Assembly (NCBI GenBank): GCA_024684455.1
Contig: JAIKWU010000076.1
Location: 25,645-89,644 of the forward strand
DNA length: 64,000 nucleotides
Source of the DNA: Bacteroidaceae bacterium
GTDB taxonomy: Bacteria > Bacteroidota > Bacteroidia > Bacteroidales > Bacteroidaceae
Direction of reading: 5' to 3'
Part shown: positions 29,571 to 38,289 of the stretch, one piece after another
Layout of the letters: every line of letters begins with the position of its first letter
Position numbering within the stretch: the stretch's first letter is position 1
The notes under the pieces: generated by a model
What the model was told of the DNA's origin: nothing
Database searches by the model: none
Seen by the model: the letters and a program-made list of their open reading frames with translations, nothing else
Position numbers and translations under genes: made by a program

Positions 29571-30533
29571 TCAGAAGAACTTCACCTCCTCGCCCGTCAC
29601 CTCGCTCAGCAACTTATTAGCGAGTGAACTGGTACCAAGACGAAGCCACTGATTGGTCAGCCAACGTTCACCTAGAACTTCTTTCACAATTGTATAATAG
29701 GTGAGCGCATCCTCAACCGTCTTCATGCCGCCGGCAGGCTTGAAACCCACCTGAATACCAGTCTTTTCAAAGTATTCCTTAATGGCCTGGCACATTACAT
29801 AAGCAGCAAACGGAGTGGCAGCAGGTTCCAATTTACCTGTAGAGGTCTTGATGTAGTCGGCACCTGCATACATTGACAAAACACTGGCTTTCTTGATATT
29901 AGCAGCGGACTTCAGGCAACCTGTCTCCAAAATGACTTTCATCTTCTTAGGCCCACAAACGGCTTTCAGTTCACTGATTTCGTCTGCCACACCTTCGTAA
30001 TCCCCAACAAGGAACTTTCCGACTGGCATCACGATGTCAATCTCGGTGGCTCCGTCTTTTAAAGCCAATGCTGTTTCGGCAATTTTAACCTCCAAGAACG
30101 ACTGCGATGAAGGGAAACAAGCACTTACGCAAGCAATCTCTACGTTTTCATTTTCAAGCGTATCGTGACAGATTTTTGCAAAGTTCGGATAGACACACAC
30201 CGTAGCGACATGGCCGAGTTCTGGATATTTGTCATCAAACTCGTTGACTTTCTCCACAAACTTCAGCACACTGTCCTCGCTGTCGGTTGTCTTCAGGGTG
30301 GTCAGTTCAACACTGTTTAGCAGAAACTTCTTGACTTCCAGCGTGTTATTCTCTTGCAGATGCTTCGAAAGAAGAGCATCAACTTCTTTCTGTACCTGAG
30401 CATCGTCCAGATCGCAATTGTACAATGCAAGTGCCTGTTCGTACTTCGAGGTCATAGCCTCGTCCTCATGATGATGGTGGCCGCAGTGGCATTCCTCACT
30501 GTGCTCATGGTGGTGATGATGATCGTGAATCAT
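29571..30533 (-). CDS. deoC: Deoxyribose-phosphate aldolase, optionally with His-rich N-terminal extension
   Basis: VCVYPNF, EIDIVMPVGKFL, KVILETGCL, KTSTGK; N-terminus MIHDHHHHHEHSEECHCGHHHH. Confidence 0.93.
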   Translation of the reverse strand: MIHDHHHHHEHSEECHCGHHHHEDEAMTSKYEQALALYNCDLDDAQVQKEVDALLSKHLQENNTLEVKKFLLNSVELTTLKTTDSEDSVLKFVEKVNEFDDKYPELGHVATVCVYPNFAKICHDTLENENVEIACVSACFPSSQSFLEVKIAETALALKDGATEIDIVMPVGKFLVGDYEGVADEISELKAVCGPKKMKVILETGCLKSAANIKKASVLSMYAGADYIKTSTGKLEPAATPFAAYVMCQAIKEYFEKTGIQVGFKPAGGMKTVEDALTYYTIVKEVLGERWLTNQWLRLGTSSLANKLLSEVTGEEVKFF

Positions 30534-30566
30534 GGTTTTTTGGGTTTTAAGTTATTGATAATCTGT

Positions 30567-31019
30567 TTATTCTCTATTCTTTGTATCCATACAAATGGTA
30601 ACAGGACCGTCGTTGAGGAGTTCCACCTTCATGTTGGCGCCGAACTCTCCCGTCTGAACTGGCTTACCCAACTGTTCACTGAGTTGGGCACAAAAGCGTT
30701 CATAAAGCGGTATAGTCACTTCGTGGCTGCCTGCGCGTAGATAGGAAGGGCGGTTTCCTTTCTTATAGGAAGCCCAGAGCGTGAATTGGCTTACTACAAG
30801 GATCTCACCATCTATATCCTTCACGCTACGGTTCATCACGCCTTGCTCATCGTCGAACACTCTAAGGTTCACGATTTTATTGCACAGCCACTGTATATCT
30901 TGTTCATTATCAGCGTTTTCACAGCCAACAAGCACAAGCAGGCCCGTCTGTATTGCTGCAGTCTGCTCACCATTGATGGTGACAGATGATCTAGTAACTC
31001 GCTGGATAACTGTACGCAT
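30567..31019 (-). CDS. dtd: D-aminoacyl-tRNA deacylase
   Basis: MRTVIQRVTRSSVTINGE...VSQFTLWASYKKGNRPSY. Confidence 0.96.
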   Translation of the reverse strand: MRTVIQRVTRSSVTINGEQTAAIQTGLLVLVGCENADNEQDIQWLCNKIVNLRVFDDEQGVMNRSVKDIDGEILVVSQFTLWASYKKGNRPSYLRAGSHEVTIPLYERFCAQLSEQLGKPVQTGEFGANMKVELLNDGPVTICMDTKNRE

Positions 31020-31076
31020 AAGGTTCTCTTTCTTTTGCAAATATACAATGAAACGCGCAAAATACAAAATTCTGAT

Positions 31077-32897
31077 TTATTTTTCTTTCAAAGCATCCTT
31101 AATCAGCCGTGCCTTGGCAATACCAACAACATCGGCTATGTCTTCCAAAGTGGCTTCTTTCAGACGTTTTACACTTCTGAATTGCTTGAGTAACAACGTT
31201 TTAGTTACTTCTCCAACTCCCTTTATCTGATCTAACTCACTATGCAGTTGATGCTTGCTACGTTTGTCACGATGGAAAGTAATAGCATAACGGTGAACCT
31301 CATCTTGAATGCGCGTAAGAAGTTGGAACAGAGGACTATTCAATTCTATTCCTATCGTTCGGGGAGGAAAGCCAAAGAGAAATTCGGAAGTACGATGCCG
31401 ATTATCTTTAGCCAGGCCGGCAATAGGAATTTCGAGGTGGAGAATATCTTCTACTACATGCCTGACGACCTCCATCTGTCCCTTTCCGCCATCTGTAATA
31501 ATAAGGTCGGGGAGGGGAGTGCCTTCCTCAATAAAACGAGTGTAACGTCGTTGAACCACTTCGGCCATTGAAGCGTAGTCATCAGGACCCTCAACAGTCT
31601 TAATATTATACTTTCGATAGTCTGCCTTACTCGGCTTTGCCTTCTTAAACACCACACAACCAGCAACTGCATCCGAACCTTGTATGTTTGAATTGTCAAA
31701 GCACTCTATTGTCATAGGTAACTTACTGAGTCCCAGTTTCTTTTGCAGTTCCTTCATCAAATTTACACTACGTTGCTCTGGATTGAGTTTCTCGGCTTGT
31801 TTCATCTTATCGAAGCGATACTGTCGCACATTTGCTTGAGACAAATCGAGCAAATGCTTCTTTTCGCCACGCTGAGGTATAGTGATCGTGACGTCCTTCA
31901 GTTCTGTATCAATGGGAAAAGGCAAAACGATTTCGCGCGACTTACTGTTATAGCGTTCTCGCATCTCAACGATGGCAAGTGAAAGCAAGTTTTCGGCGGT
32001 TTCATCGACTCTTTTCTTATATTCAAACGTAAAGGCCTGATTGATGCAGCCATTCGTGACATGAAGGAAATTGACGTAAGCACACTTTTCCTCATCGGCT
32101 ATGCTGAAAACGTCGATATCATGCTCGTAATTGGCGATTACTTCGCTTTTTTCGACAAACTCCAACGCTAAATCATACTTTCTTTTCAGCAACATTGCTT
32201 CCTCAAACCTCATCTCTGCCGATAATTGCTGCATCTCTTTCAGCATTTTTTGACAGACAATGCGCGTGTTTCCTTTGAGGATTTCTCTGATTTCATCAAT
32301 ACTTTTCAAATAATCAGAACGTGATTGCTTACCTACGCACGGTGCAAGACAATTCTTGATGTGATACTCTAAACATGTTTTGAACTTTCCATTATCAATC
32401 ATTTCTTGCGTCATCGGCATCCGGCAACGACGGATCTGGTACATCTTTCCGATGAGTTCGAGCATATTGTTCAGTGTTCCAGCATGAGAAAAAGGACCAT
32501 AATACGTACCCCATTTACTATTGATAGTACGTGTTTTGAACACACGCGGAAACTCTTCGTTCGTCACACAGACCGAAGGATACGTCTTATCATCCTTCAG
32601 CAAAATGTTGTAGCGAGGCTTGTATTTCTTAATCAGGTTGTTCTCCAACAACAGTGCATCCTCATCGGTGGGGACGACGACGTAATTAATGTCTTCGATT
32701 TTGGAAACGAGAATCTGCGTTTTGCGCGTCTGCACAGTTTTGTTGAAATACGACGAAACCCTACGTTTCAGGTTTTTGGCCTTTCCAACGTAGATAATTG
32801 TGCCGCTGTCATCGAAATACTGATAGCAACCAGGCGATTCTGGCAAGTTCAGCACAATGTTTTTTAGGCGCTTGAGGCGCTCTTCGTCTTTCGTCAT
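31077..32897 (-). CDS. uvrC: Excinuclease ABC subunit C
   Basis: LPESPGCYQYFDDSGTIIYVGKAKNLKRRVSSYF; central UVR and C-terminal HhH regions. Confidence 0.97.
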   Translation of the reverse strand: MTKDEERLKRLKNIVLNLPESPGCYQYFDDSGTIIYVGKAKNLKRRVSSYFNKTVQTRKTQILVSKIEDINYVVVPTDEDALLLENNLIKKYKPRYNILLKDDKTYPSVCVTNEEFPRVFKTRTINSKWGTYYGPFSHAGTLNNMLELIGKMYQIRRCRMPMTQEMIDNGKFKTCLEYHIKNCLAPCVGKQSRSDYLKSIDEIREILKGNTRIVCQKMLKEMQQLSAEMRFEEAMLLKRKYDLALEFVEKSEVIANYEHDIDVFSIADEEKCAYVNFLHVTNGCINQAFTFEYKKRVDETAENLLSLAIVEMRERYNSKSREIVLPFPIDTELKDVTITIPQRGEKKHLLDLSQANVRQYRFDKMKQAEKLNPEQRSVNLMKELQKKLGLSKLPMTIECFDNSNIQGSDAVAGCVVFKKAKPSKADYRKYNIKTVEGPDDYASMAEVVQRRYTRFIEEGTPLPDLIITDGGKGQMEVVRHVVEDILHLEIPIAGLAKDNRHRTSEFLFGFPPRTIGIELNSPLFQLLTRIQDEVHRYAITFHRDKRSKHQLHSELDQIKGVGEVTKTLLLKQFRSVKRLKEATLEDIADVVGIAKARLIKDALKEK

Positions 32898-32916
32898 ACA
32901 AAGAAATGCGCGGTAT

Positions 32917-32932
32917 TGTTCCACGTGAAACA
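32917..32932. other. parS-like site (15/16)
   Basis: TGTTCCACGTGAAACA, one mismatch to TGTTTCACGTGAAACA. Confidence 0.7.
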
Positions 32933-32955
32933 ATCCGCGCTATAATTCTTTATAA

Positions 32956-33486
32956 TTAGCACTCAATCAGTGTGGTCACTTCAATGTCTGGACCGATATT
33001 CTCTCTACCATGCAGGCCTTCGTCACGAATCTCGATGATAAAGTTCATGTAGCATTTCTTCGGGTTGAATTTTTTGACGAGTTCCCAAGCAGCAATCATC
33101 GTGCCTCCTGTTGCAAGCAGATCATCGTGAAGGAGCACTACGTCATTTTCGTTAATGGCGTCCTTATGAATTTCGAGTGTGTCGAGGCCATATTCCTTTT
33201 CAAAACTCTGGCTGATGGTTTCGGCGGGCAACTTTCCTGGTTTGCGAGCCATGACGAGACCAGCACCCAGTCGGCGTGCCAGACAAGCGCCCATGATGAA
33301 GCCGCGCGACTCGATGCCCACGACTTTGGTGATGCCTTTGTCTTTGTAGAGTTCATAGAGTTCGTCATCCATGATTTCGATGCACTTGGCATCTTTGAAC
33401 AGTGTGGTGACGTCACGAAAGTAGATTCCTTGTTTGGGAAAGTCTTCGATGCTGCGAAGATGCTTCATTAGGTATTCGTTGTTCAT
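32956..33486 (-). CDS. apt: Adenine phosphoribosyltransferase
   Basis: IEDFPKQGIYFRDVTTLFKD, VVLLHDDLLATGGTM. Confidence 0.97.
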   Translation of the reverse strand: MNNEYLMKHLRSIEDFPKQGIYFRDVTTLFKDAKCIEIMDDELYELYKDKGITKVVGIESRGFIMGACLARRLGAGLVMARKPGKLPAETISQSFEKEYGLDTLEIHKDAINENDVVLLHDDLLATGGTMIAAWELVKKFNPKKCYMNFIIEIRDEGLHGRENIGPDIEVTTLIEC

Positions 33487-33522
33487 GTGTCTGAAATGTG
33501 TAAATTATATGGTTAACAATGT

Positions 33523-33538
33523 TGTTTCACGTGAAACA
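33523..33538. other. parS: parS centromere site (perfect 16-bp consensus)
   Basis: TGTTTCACGTGAAACA. Confidence 0.88.
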
Positions 33539-33539
33539 T

Positions 33540-35426
33540 TTAGTGTCGCATCAGGACGAGAAGGACGTTGATGTCGCTCGGCGAAACACCAGGTATGCGT
33601 GATGCCTGAGCAAGGGTCTCTGGCTGAATGGCAGTAAGTTTCTGTCGCGCTTCGATGGTGATGGAGTTCATTGACAAATAGTCAAACCTTCCTTTGATGC
33701 GGATGTTCTCAAGCCGTTGCATCCGTTCCGCCATTTGGCGTTCACGGAAGATGTAGCCCTTATACTTGATGCGTACCTCTGCAGCCTCGATAAGTTCGTT
33801 GCGCTGGTTGGCGGAGAGCCCATCGCAAAGTCGGTCGATTTCCTTGCGGAAAGGAGCGATGTGGGGTAGGAGGTTTTGAATGGTGAGTTGTGGACGTCCC
33901 AGCAGTTCTTCCAGTTTACAACCTCGCTGGAGTGGGGTAGTGCCCAATGCTTCCAAGACGGGGTTGATGAGCGCAGCGCGTACTGAGAAACTTTCTGAAA
34001 ATGAGACAATTGCATCGATTTTCTCACGTTTTTTCAGCATTCGATCATAACGTTCAAGTGATGCCAAACCGATGTGAAAACTCCGCTCTGTCAGTCGCAT
34101 ATCCGCATCGTCCTGACGGAGGAGGATGCGATACTCAGCACGTGAAGTGAACATGCGATAGGGTTCGTCAACGCCCTTAGTGACAAGGTCGTCAATCAGA
34201 ACACCGATGTAGGCCTCGTCGCGACGGAGGATGAACTCACCTTCGTTGCGTACACGCAATGCAGCGTTGATACCGGCGACGATGCCCTGTCCCGCCGCCT
34301 CTTCGTACCCCGTCGTTCCATTCACCTGTCCAGCAAAGAACAAGTTACGGACGACTTTCGACTCCAGCGTGTGCCGAAGTTGTGTCGGGTCAAAATAGTC
34401 GTACTCGATGGCATAGCCAGGACGATAGCAACGTACGTTTCGTAGCGCAGGAATTTGCTGTAAAGCCTTGATCTGTACGTCCATAGGCAGCGACGAGGAG
34501 AAACCGTTGAGGTACATCTCGTTTGTTTTTTCGCCTTCGGGCTCGAGAAACAGAAGGTGCTGGTCACGGTCGGGAAACGTATGTAATTTCGTCTCGATGC
34601 TGGGGCAGTAACGAGGTCCGATACTCTGGATTTGACCGTTGAAAAGGGGCGAGTCGGCAAAACCTGTCCGCAAAACCTCGTGCACTTTCTCATTCGTATA
34701 ACAAATCCAGCATGGCAGTTGCTTCATCGTTCGCGCTTCGGAGAGGTAGGAGAACGTGTGGAAGTCTGTTTCGCCATCCTGCCGCTCCATCAGCGAAAAA
34801 TCCACGCTGCGGCGGTCGATACGCACGGGTGTCCCCGTCTTCATGCGTCCGTAGCGAATGCCGTGGGCTGCGATGCTCTCGGTCAGGCCCTTGGATGCAG
34901 GCTCCGACATGCGACCGCCTTGCACACGGGTGCGCCCCACGTGCATCAGTCCGTTGAGAAAGGTGCCTGCTGTGATGATGACGCACTGTGCGCGAAACTC
35001 TGCACCGAGCATCGTGTTCACACCAACGATGCTGCCGCAATCGACGACCACTTCCGTCGCCATGTCCTGCCAGATGTCCAGGTTCGGAGTCTCATCGAGC
35101 ATTTCGCGCCAAGTCCAAATAAACTTTTCACGGTCGCACTGGGCTCGAGGGCTCCACATCGCAGGACCTTTCGAGCGGTTGAGCATACGGAACTGAAGCG
35201 CACAGCGGTCGGTCACGATGCCCATCATACCTCCGAGGGCATCGACCTCGCGTACAATCTGGCCTTTGGCGATACCTCCGACAGCAGGATTGCAACTCAT
35301 CTGCGCAATTTTGTTCATGTCGATGGTCATCAGACAGGTGCGCACACCCATCCGTGCTGCAGCCGATGCCGCCTCACAGCCTGCATGGCCTGCGCCGATG
35401 ACGAGGACGTCGTACTGGAATGTCAT
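33540..35426 (-). CDS. mnmG: tRNA uridine-5-carboxymethylaminomethyl modification enzyme
   Basis: MTFQYDVLVIGAGHAGCEAASAAARMG...CNPAVGGIAKGQIVREVDALGG. Confidence 0.97.
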   Translation of the reverse strand: MTFQYDVLVIGAGHAGCEAASAAARMGVRTCLMTIDMNKIAQMSCNPAVGGIAKGQIVREVDALGGMMGIVTDRCALQFRMLNRSKGPAMWSPRAQCDREKFIWTWREMLDETPNLDIWQDMATEVVVDCGSIVGVNTMLGAEFRAQCVIITAGTFLNGLMHVGRTRVQGGRMSEPASKGLTESIAAHGIRYGRMKTGTPVRIDRRSVDFSLMERQDGETDFHTFSYLSEARTMKQLPCWICYTNEKVHEVLRTGFADSPLFNGQIQSIGPRYCPSIETKLHTFPDRDQHLLFLEPEGEKTNEMYLNGFSSSLPMDVQIKALQQIPALRNVRCYRPGYAIEYDYFDPTQLRHTLESKVVRNLFFAGQVNGTTGYEEAAGQGIVAGINAALRVRNEGEFILRRDEAYIGVLIDDLVTKGVDEPYRMFTSRAEYRILLRQDDADMRLTERSFHIGLASLERYDRMLKKREKIDAIVSFSESFSVRAALINPVLEALGTTPLQRGCKLEELLGRPQLTIQNLLPHIAPFRKEIDRLCDGLSANQRNELIEAAEVRIKYKGYIFRERQMAERMQRLENIRIKGRFDYLSMNSITIEARQKLTAIQPETLAQASRIPGVSPSDINVLLVLMRH

Positions 35427-35549
35427 GCTCAGAGAATAGTCGTGAAAAAGTTTTCGGATGACAAAGGTACGAATTTTTTTTCTCAAAACTTCCTTCAACC
35501 TAAAAAAAAGATACTGAACTCAGGAAAATGAAAAATGTACTGAAAAGGT

Positions 35550-35633
35550 CATCCAAGTGCTTGGAAAAATATCTCCAAGTGCTTAGCGTACGAACGCCAA
35601 GTGCTTAGCGTGAATTTTCCAAGCACTTGGAGG
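35550..35633. repeat. Palindrome cluster A2: four 18-bp units at 22-bp period
   Basis: Unit starts 35550, 35572, 35594, 35616; cores CCAAGTGCTTGG, CCAAGTGCTTAG, CCAAGTGCTTAG, CCAAGCACTTGG. Confidence 0.92.
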
Positions 35634-35767
35634 TGCATCTGTGGTTCGGTGCGCGTATTTCGATAAAATATGTTAATTTATTTTGCTGTGCAGTGCGTAT
35701 TGATTATCTTTGCATGGTAAAAATGCTAACTAATACTCACATTATTTTTAATATAATAAAACTACGT

Positions 35768-38218
35768 ATGACAACCATCAAGAGAGTTTTCTTTATTGCT
35801 CTTTTTGTTGTCGGACTTGGCAGTCTGGCACATGCACAGAGCGACAAGTCGGGCTATCCCATTACGCCCGTGCCGTTTACGGCTGTAAAAGTAACCCCTG
35901 GCACGTTCTGGGGACAGCGTCTGCAAGCCAGCCGTGAAGTGACCATTCCGCTTGCCTTCAGCAAGTGTGAGAGCGAACGCCGCTACACCAACTTCTCGCA
36001 GGCAGCCGAGCATCTGAAAGACCCGTCGAAGGTGTTCAATGTGGACGGTGTGATGGGCTATTCGTTCGACGACACCGACCCGTACAAGACATTGGAGGGT
36101 GCAGCCTACTTGTTGCAGACCTATCCCAATGCGCAGTTCAAGGGGAAGAGCCTCAACGCCTATTGCGACAGCGTCATCGCCGTGATTGCCTCGGCACAGG
36201 AGCCCGACGGCTATCTGTACACGGCTCGCACGCAGAACCCCGAGCATCCGCACGGATGGGCCGGCGACCGCCGCTGGTCGAAGGTCGAGGACCTGAGCCA
36301 CGAGTTCTACAACCTGGGCCACCTGTGTGAGGCCGCCGTCGCCCACTACAATGCGACGGGCAAGAAAAACCTGCTCAACATCGCCATCAAGTTTGCCGAC
36401 TGTGTCTGCCGTGAAGTCGGACCCAACCCAGGTCAGGCTTGCGTCGTGCCTGGTCACCAGATTGCCGAGATGGGCTTGGCCAAATTGTATCTCGCCACGG
36501 GCAACAAGAAATACCTCGAGCAGGCGAAGTTCTTCCTCGACTATCGTGGGAAGACCACCATCAAGACCGAGTATTCGCAGAGCCACAAGCCTGTGCTCGA
36601 ACAGGATGAAGCCGTCGGTCACGCCGTCCGCGCCGGCTACATGTATGCCGGTATGGCCGACGTGGCTGCGCTGACGGGCGACCAAGGCTATATTGATGCC
36701 ATCGACCGCATCTGGGACAACATCATCCAGAAAAAGTACTACATCACGGGTGGCGTCGGTGCCACTTCGTCGGGTGAGGCCTTCGGACGCAACTACCAAC
36801 TGCCCAATATGTCAGCCTACTGCGAAACCTGCGCCGCCATCGCTCAGGTCTATCTCAACTACCGACTCTTCCTGCTGCACGGCGACAGTAAATACTATGA
36901 TGCCCTGGAGCGTACGCTCTATAACGGTGTCATCAGCGGCATCTCGATTGACGGCGGACGTTTCTTCTATCCCAACCCCCTGCAGTCGATGGGCCAGCAT
37001 CAGCGTCAGGCATGGTTCGGCTGCGCCTGCTGCCCATCGAACGCCGCACGCTTCATCCCTTCGCTGCCTCAGTACATCTATGCCGTCAAGGATAATTCTT
37101 TCTACGTGAACCTCTTTGCAGGCAATGAGACACAGGTGAAGGTAGGTGGCAAGAAAATCACGTTCGAGCAGAAGACCAACTACCCGTGGGACGGCGACGT
37201 GGAAATGACGATGAAAAAGGCCAGCGGCCAGTTCGCCCTCAACATCCGCATCCCGGGCTGGGTACGCGGCGAAGTCGTACCGAGCGACCTCTACACTTAC
37301 ATCGATGGCAAACACCTCGGCTACAGCGTGAAGGTCAACGGCCAGGAAGTGAAGAGCGCACTGAAGGACGGCTACTTCATCATCGACCGCAAGTGGAAGA
37401 GCGGCGACAAGGTGCAGGTTCACTTCGACATGGAGCCACGTCTCGTCAAGGCCAACGGTCGCGTACAGGCCGACAAGGGACGTGCCGAAATCGAGCGCGG
37501 ACCGCTGGTTTACTGCGCTGAATGGCCCGACAACACGTGCGACGTACTCAGCGTCCTGCTCAACCAAGAACCACAGTTCACGATGGGCACCAAAGACATC
37601 ATGAACACGACGGTGCAGACTCTGACCACTGATGCACAGACGCTCACATTCGACGAGCGTGGTCGTCTAACTGCCAAAGACGAGCGACTGACCCTCATTC
37701 CTTATTATGCATGGGCACACCGTGGCTCTGGCAACATGGCAGTCTGGCTGCCCATCGACCTGAGTGCCACGACACCTGCCCTGCCGCCCAGTCTGGCCAG
37801 CGAAAGTAAGGTCGAGGCCTCGTCGCGCCGTATGCCTGCCCTGTCGGCCGTCAACGACCGCCTCGTGCCTGCAGATGCCGACGACCGCAGCGTTCCTTAT
37901 ACCCACTGGTGGCCGAAGAACAACTCGACCGAGTGGCTTTCGTACACCTTCAAGGAACCTGCCACCATCTCCAGCAGCACGGTTTACTGGTACGACGACC
38001 AGCCATGGCAGGGCTGCAAGGTGCCCGACGCATGGAAACTGTACTACAAGAACGACGCTGGCGAATGGGTAGAGGTGCAGAACCCCACCAACTACGGAAC
38101 GGTGAAGGGTGCCGCCAACACCGTCAACTTCACGCCGGTACGCACCACCGCCGTGAAACTCGAAATTGTTCAGCCCGCCGACAAGTCTTGCGGCGTGTAT
38201 GAGTGGAGCGTGAAGTAA
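35768..38218 (+). CDS. Glycoside hydrolase family 127 (beta-L-arabinofuranosidase-like), secreted
   Basis: Signal peptide; FTAVKVTPGTFWGQRLQASREVTIP; GCACCPSNAAR motif typical of GH127/DUF1680. Confidence 0.88.
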   Translation: MTTIKRVFFIALFVVGLGSLAHAQSDKSGYPITPVPFTAVKVTPGTFWGQRLQASREVTIPLAFSKCESERRYTNFSQAAEHLKDPSKVFNVDGVMGYSFDDTDPYKTLEGAAYLLQTYPNAQFKGKSLNAYCDSVIAVIASAQEPDGYLYTARTQNPEHPHGWAGDRRWSKVEDLSHEFYNLGHLCEAAVAHYNATGKKNLLNIAIKFADCVCREVGPNPGQACVVPGHQIAEMGLAKLYLATGNKKYLEQAKFFLDYRGKTTIKTEYSQSHKPVLEQDEAVGHAVRAGYMYAGMADVAALTGDQGYIDAIDRIWDNIIQKKYYITGGVGATSSGEAFGRNYQLPNMSAYCETCAAIAQVYLNYRLFLLHGDSKYYDALERTLYNGVISGISIDGGRFFYPNPLQSMGQHQRQAWFGCACCPSNAARFIPSLPQYIYAVKDNSFYVNLFAGNETQVKVGGKKITFEQKTNYPWDGDVEMTMKKASGQFALNIRIPGWVRGEVVPSDLYTYIDGKHLGYSVKVNGQEVKSALKDGYFIIDRKWKSGDKVQVHFDMEPRLVKANGRVQADKGRAEIERGPLVYCAEWPDNTCDVLSVLLNQEPQFTMGTKDIMNTTVQTLTTDAQTLTFDERGRLTAKDERLTLIPYYAWAHRGSGNMAVWLPIDLSATTPALPPSLASESKVEASSRRMPALSAVNDRLVPADADDRSVPYTHWWPKNNSTEWLSYTFKEPATISSSTVYWYDDQPWQGCKVPDAWKLYYKNDAGEWVEVQNPTNYGTVKGAANTVNFTPVRTTAVKLEIVQPADKSCGVYEWSVK

Positions 38219-38231
38219 AAAGGAACTTATA

Positions 38232-38278
38232 TACAAAAAAAGGGCTACCTTGTCATGTTGAGGTAGTCCTTTTTGTAT
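38232..38278. terminator. Bidirectional terminator between convergent genes
   Basis: A7-GGGCTACCT...AGGTAGTCC-T5. Confidence 0.75.
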
Positions 38279-38289
38279 GTAAGTCTGTC

